Shown: positions 60,775 through 64,000 of the stretch, in pieces
Layout: each line of letters begins with the position of its first letter
Numbering within the stretch: position 1 is the first letter of the stretch
Program-made: the position numbers and the translations under genes
Assembly (NCBI RefSeq): GCF_003432065.1
Contig: NZ_QWDE01000001.1
Location: 1,116,001 to 1,180,000, forward strand
Reading direction: 5' to 3'
DNA: 64,000 nt
Source of the DNA: Mucilaginibacter terrenus
Lineage (GTDB): Bacteria > Bacteroidota > Bacteroidia > Sphingobacteriales > Sphingobacteriaceae
The notes under the pieces: model-generated
Database searches by the model: none
Told to the model about the DNA's origin: nothing
What the model saw: only the letters and a program-made list of their open reading frames with translations

Positions 60775-61965
60775 TTTAAGCTGCTGCCCTGCCGGCGGCT
60801 TTGCTTTCCCGAACACAGTTTGACCGCCGTACTTCCAGGAGTTACGGCGTTCTTGTTCTATAACCTTGTCGAAATTGGCATTAGGCGTAAATTCTTTTTC
60901 AGCTGCTTGTGCAATATTAGTAAGGCGGCGTATAGCGTCACTCTTTTCACTATTGCCAAGCTTCGCTTTCTCTATCGCGGTTTGAAGTGTACTGATCGTC
61001 TCATCGTAAACCTTTGTAGGTACGGGGAACGGGTGCCCATCTTTACCACCATGGGCGAACGAGAACCTCGCAGGGTCCTTAAAGCGTGATGGTGTACCGT
61101 GTATAACTTCGCTAACTAAAGCCAGAGACTGCAGCGTACGCGGGCCAAGTCCTTCTAATTGCAATAGCTCTTCAAAATCCTTTGGTTGTTTTTCATGCGC
61201 CAGCCAAAGCACAGCGCCGAGTCGCTTAAGGTCTACATCTTTCTCTCTGACGTCATGATGAGTAGGCATTATCAGTTTAATTTCCCTCAGCATTCTCTCC
61301 GGATGTTCATGTGCTATTTGCATGACACCGGTCCTGCTGGTGTCAGCCTCTTTAGCTACCATGTTTAGTATAAAGCCATTGTTCTTGCCGTATATACCAG
61401 TTTGCGGCTCCTCCACAAAGGAAGTAAGTTGTTCGGAGTGCCAATGGTAACGCCGGGCGGTGCTGCTGGCATCGCTCATGCCTTGCTGTACCACGGCCCA
61501 CTTGCCGGTGTCGCTCAGGATAAAATTGTGCATATATAGCTGGAAACCGTCCTGTATCGCGGTATTGTCTACCTTGGCGCTTAGCTTACTGCACTTTACA
61601 AGGTAGTCACCATTTAGCCCTGTACGCTGGCTTATCATTATAAGTTCCTGCGGCGTAGCGCGGCTATGCTTGCCTTTCCCGCCGCATATGTAGATACCTA
61701 GTTGTTTACTATGGGGGTTTACAGCTTTTTTTAATGCCCCCATAACAGATGTGGTGATGCCCGACGAATGCCAGTCCATACCCATAACGGCACCAAGGCT
61801 CTGGAACCAGAAAGGATCGCTTAATCTGCGAAGAACTTCATCTTTACCGTAATCGAGCACTATATTCTCCACAACAGCGAGACCAAGCTTGGCCATCCTT
61901 TCGGCAAGCCAGGGTGGTACATGCCCGTGGTGTAAAGGAAGATCGGCACTACCGGATCGCTTCAT
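60766..61965 (-). CDS. DUF763-family protein
   Basis: A 399-residue protein with the diagnostic N terminus MKRSGSADLPLHHGHVPPWL, the GGKGKHSRATPQEL segment, and a C-terminal helix-hairpin-helix-like stretch (FEELLQLEGLGPRTLQSLALV) suggesting nucleic-acid binding. The family is scattered across archaea and some bacteria and its function is unknown. A word-array element lies directly upstream of its start. Confidence 0.85.
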   Translation of the reverse strand: MKRSGSADLPLHHGHVPPWLAERMAKLGLAVVENIVLDYGKDEVLRRLSDPFWFQSLGAVMGMDWHSSGITTSVMGALKKAVNPHSKQLGIYICGGKGKHSRATPQELIMISQRTGLNGDYLVKCSKLSAKVDNTAIQDGFQLYMHNFILSDTGKWAVVQQGMSDASSTARRYHWHSEQLTSFVEEPQTGIYGKNNGFILNMVAKEADTSRTGVMQIAHEHPERMLREIKLIMPTHHDVREKDVDLKRLGAVLWLAHEKQPKDFEELLQLEGLGPRTLQSLALVSEVIHGTPSRFKDPARFSFAHGGKDGHPFPVPTKVYDETISTLQTAIEKAKLGNSEKSDAIRRLTNIAQAAEKEFTPNANFDKVIEQERRNSWKYGGQTVFGKAKPPAGQQLKLF

Positions 61966-62275
61966 GCTAACAAAGTTAGCAAATCTCTATTCAGTTACAA
62001 GTGTCCCGCTTTGCAAGCGGGACACCCGGGACACCTCTTTGCACTAAACGTCTAACTTACAGCGGCTTAACTAACACAAGCGGGACAGTGCGGGACAGTA
62101 CAAAAGCTTTAATTTAACCTCATAAACATTTATGAAACAACAGGTTATACCAATTAGAGCATATTTAAAGATATTGAGGTGGGACACCTATAACCTCTTT
62201 AATAAGGCGGCAATAAAATAATCATTCAAATTAAAAGCCGGCTAACCGGCTTTTAATTTCTTTACATAGTACCCG
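61966..62275. other. Intergenic region holding word-array element A2
   Basis: 310 bases between DUF763 and the stop of the GlcG/HbpS-like gene. They consist of the repeat element at 62001-62211 plus a short hairpin AAAGCCGG/CCGGCTTTT near 62234-62252, probably the terminator of the GlcG/HbpS-like gene. Confidence 0.6.
62001..62211 (+). repeat. Intergenic word-array element A2, GGGACA variant
   Basis: GGGACA words at 62019, 62028, 62082, 62092 and 62181 and one inverted TGTCCC at 62002-62007. The left hairpin GTGTCCCGCT/AGCGGGACAC (62001-62010, 62016-62025) has loop TTGCA. A degenerate sixth word lies at 62206 (GGCGGC). All intact words are offset by exactly 33,980 bases from element A1, while the spacer between the first and second clusters agrees at only 22 of 47 positions by hand count. 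Confidence 0.9.
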
Positions 62276-62680
62276 TTAACCGTTTGTAAAAGCTTCGGCC
62301 CCTGCTGTGGCTACTTCATGGTCCTGGTCTACAGATCCGCCTGACACGCCTATTGCGCCAACAATTTTTCCATCCTGTTTTAACAGCACGCCGCCCGGAA
62401 AGGAGATCAAGCCGCCGTTAGAATGTTCAATATTGTATAACGGCCCACCCGGCTGCGATAGCTTACCAATTTCGCCGGTCGCCATATCAAAATAACGGGC
62501 TGTCTTAGCTTTCTTTATAGAAATATCTACAGAACCCAGCCACGCGTCATCCATCCGGTGAAAAGATTTCAGGTTGGCACCTTCGTCAACAATAGCAATA
62601 TTCATGGCAACGCCTATAGCTGCTGCTTTGGCTTTTGCTGCTTCGGAAATTCTTTCGGCTTGTTCAATTGTAATACTCAT
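62276..62680 (-). CDS. GlcG/HbpS-family heme-binding-like protein
   Basis: A 134-residue protein starting at ATG 62680 ([16 protein letters not shown]); the in-frame extension to 62710 is weak. The motifs [30 protein letters not shown] and [17 protein letters not shown] are typical of GlcG/HbpS proteins. Some bind heme or act with glycolate oxidase; no glc gene is near. It is probably monocistronic. Confidence 0.88.
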   Translation of the reverse strand: MSITIEQAERISEAAKAKAAAIGVAMNIAIVDEGANLKSFHRMDDAWLGSVDISIKKAKTARYFDMATGEIGKLSQPGGPLYNIEHSNGGLISFPGGVLLKQDGKIVGAIGVSGGSVDQDHEVATAGAEAFTNG

Positions 62681-62844
62681 AATTGTGTTTTTAATCAATC
62701 TTATCTGCAACAGCTAGTACTGGTAATTGTTAGTTATTAAATTGCTGATACAAGCTTTCTCGTGGCGGATGGCGGGCAATACGTCCAATTTAAAATAATT
62801 GCAACCAAATAGTTAATAAGGTGTTGTTTAAAGAAAATACTACT

Positions 62845-63087
62845 ATGAAAAACCTACTTGATAATCTGAAAAACCCGTTTGAACACAAAAGTAATGGCGG
62901 CCTTTGGGTTGCTGCAATAGCATTAGGCACTGCCGCTGCAGGTGCAGCTGCATGGTACTACCTTAAGAGAAAAGGTGGGGAAATTGCCGAAGAGGTACAT
63001 AACTTCCCATATCACCAGGATCATGCAGAAAAGAAGCGCCCGAAATCTGATGTCGGCAGCTTACATGCTATAACTACTGCACTTTAA
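62845..63087 (+). CDS. Small membrane protein, YtxH-like
   Basis: An 80-residue protein. The ATG at 62845 gives MKNLLDNLKNPFEHK, one predicted membrane helix (GLWVAAIALGTAAAGAAAWYYL, given here as its Gly/Ala-rich core) and a charged C terminus with HQDHAEKKRPK. The function is unknown; single-helix stress proteins of the YtxH type are similar. A GTG at 62821 is in frame but not preferred. Confidence 0.65.
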   Translation: MKNLLDNLKNPFEHKSNGGLWVAAIALGTAAAGAAAWYYLKRKGGEIAEEVHNFPYHQDHAEKKRPKSDVGSLHAITTAL

Positions 63088-63093
63088 AATAAC

Positions 63094-63116
63094 GGGCCAC
63101 TGCAAAACAGTGGCCC
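63094..63116 (+). terminator. Weak terminator hairpin
   Basis: GGGCCACTG (63094-63102) pairs with CAGTGGCCC (63108-63116) around CAAAA; the following T run is broken. Confidence 0.6.
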
Positions 63117-63275
63117 TCATTGTTTATTTACTCTTCGCTATTTGAACATCGCGTGCTGGTAATTATATTGTATTTCGGATACACTATGATAAGTTGAGTA
63201 GTGGCAGCCGTGCAAAATAAACGGCTCCAGAACACTGCATTTGCTGTTTGCTTGCCTTCGCCCCGACTAATTTTC

Positions 63276-63283
63276 TATATTTG
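63276..63283 (+). promoter_or_regulatory. -7 box of the aspartate aminotransferase gene
   Basis: TATATTTG matches TAnnTTTG, 22 bases before the ATG at 63306. A TTG lies about 21 bases upstream, a longer spacer than usual. Confidence 0.45.
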
Positions 63284-63305
63284 CCGCGCAACAAAACACA
63301 TAACA

Positions 63306-64000
63306 ATGAGCGCATTAAGTAACAGGATAAACAACCTGTCGGAATCTCAAACCATTAAGATGGCCAAAATGGGTCGCGAACTGGCGGCCAAAGGCGTTGA
63401 TGTGATCAGCCTAAGCTTTGGCGAACCGGATTTTCATACACCGGAGCACATTAAAGAAGCTGCTAAAACAGCTATGGACAAAAACTTTACTTACTACACA
63501 CCCGTAGCCGGTTACCCTGACCTGCGTAAGGCTGTAGTAGCCAAGTTAAAGGATGAGAATAACCTGGATTATACTGACACGCAAATTGTTGTATCTACCG
63601 GCGCCAAGCAGGCTATTGCTAACGCGGTGCTATGCCTGGTAAACCCCGGCGAAGAGGTGATCATCCCTACCCCGTACTGGGTATCGTACTCGGAAGTTGT
63701 AAAACTTGCCGAAGGTGTAAGCGTTTTTATTGACACTACTGTAGAGAGCAACTTTAAAATAACTGCCGAACAATTGGAGGCTGCTATTACGCCAAAAACC
63801 AAGTTGTTCATGTTCTCTTCTCCTTGTAACCCTACCGGCAGCGTTTACAGCAAAGACGAACTGGCGTCGCTAGCAAAAGTGTTTGAGAAATACCCGCACG
63901 TTTATATTTTGAGTGACGAGATATACGAGCACATTAACTTTATCGGCGGCCACGAATCGATAGCCCAGTTTGAAAGCATTAAGGACCGTGTAGTTATCAT
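63306..64000 (+). CDS. aspC: Aspartate/aromatic class I aminotransferase (3' end outside the window)
   Basis: PLP-dependent class I/II aminotransferase, probably aspartate:2-oxoglutarate. The first 231 codons are seen: MSALSNRINNLSESQTIKMA, FGEPDFHTPEHI, FTYYTPVAGYPDLRKAV, TPYWVSY and SSPCNPTGSVYS (with the PLP-stacking and Asn residues). The catalytic lysine lies beyond base 64000. The start at ATG 63306 follows a -7 box. Prephenate or other aminotransferase activity cannot be excluded. Confidence 0.85.
   Translation, partial: MSALSNRINNLSESQTIKMAKMGRELAAKGVDVISLSFGEPDFHTPEHIKEAAKTAMDKNFTYYTPVAGYPDLRKAVVAKLKDENNLDYTDTQIVVSTGAKQAIANAVLCLVNPGEEVIIPTPYWVSYSEVVKLAEGVSVFIDTTVESNFKITAEQLEAAITPKTKLFMFSSPCNPTGSVYSKDELASLAKVFEKYPHVYILSDEIYEHINFIGGHESIAQFESIKDRVVI

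Noticed and set aside
62001-62211. Word array read as a plasmid or phage iteron origin
   Set aside because: No replication initiator, partition or integrase gene is near any copy, and three copies are spread among housekeeping genes. It is kept as an unexplained repeat.

Overview
The window looks like the chromosome of a member of the Bacteroidota, most likely family Sphingobacteriaceae (Mucilaginibacter/Pedobacter-like). The grounds are Bacteroidota-type promoters (TTG, 16-17 bases, then TAnnTTTG), an Oar-like TonB-dependent receptor, DUF4369-thioredoxin, DUF4199, DUF4142 and DUF4268 proteins, and housekeeping genes of that lineage. I see no rRNA, tRNA, CRISPR array, transposase, integrase or phage gene. 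The content is ordinary chromosomal coding, and the novelty lies mainly in the intergenic DNA.

Layout. 1-17 kb: the 5' part of a TonB receptor, lpdA, an FAD/Rieske oxidoreductase with a metallo-beta-lactamase-fold partner, a secreted carboxylesterase divergent from a NUDIX-type regulator, an Rrf2 regulator, a TPR sensor without an ATPase domain, a small repeat lipoprotein, an RluA-type pseudouridine synthase, an H1-like protein, a PhoB-like response regulator and gatB. 17-30 kb: alaS, a MerR regulator, comEC, an operon of cation exporter, NUDIX hydrolase, bioA and a ferritin-like protein, and an SMP-30 protein. 30-44 kb: ppc, a FUSC transporter, PhoH, a large PAS histidine kinase with an extra C-terminal domain, a PhyH-type dioxygenase divergent from an AraC regulator, and an amino acid permease. 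44-50 kb: a molybdenum cofactor locus, with moaD-moaE on + meeting moaA-moeA-moaC-mobA-moeB on -. 50-64 kb: galM, a HAD hydrolase, a kinase-like protein, a VOC/DUF4199/LuxR group, a partner-switching operon (RsbU-like phosphatase, STAS, HATPase), two glycosyltransferases, DUF4142, DUF763, a GlcG/HbpS-like protein and the start of an aspartate aminotransferase.

The most unusual thing is a family of about 215-bp intergenic elements (17755-17972, 28021-28231, 62001-62211, and a possible partial at 49994-50058). Each holds six to eight copies of one hexamer at nearly fixed spacing and ends in a hairpin. The hexamer differs between elements: GGGACA in two, GAAACA in one, possibly TGAACA in the partial one. 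Within an element all copies agree. In the two GGGACA copies the word positions agree to the base while the sequence between words has diverged. I do not recognise this as a described repeat class.

A second regulatory theme is TTAACA direct repeats spaced 11 bp, resembling a PhoP/PhoB box. They lie before the PhoB-like response regulator and directly upstream of the -33 element of the TonB receptor promoter, so a local phosphate-type regulon is plausible. Product names rest on motif recognition by eye; no database search was possible.
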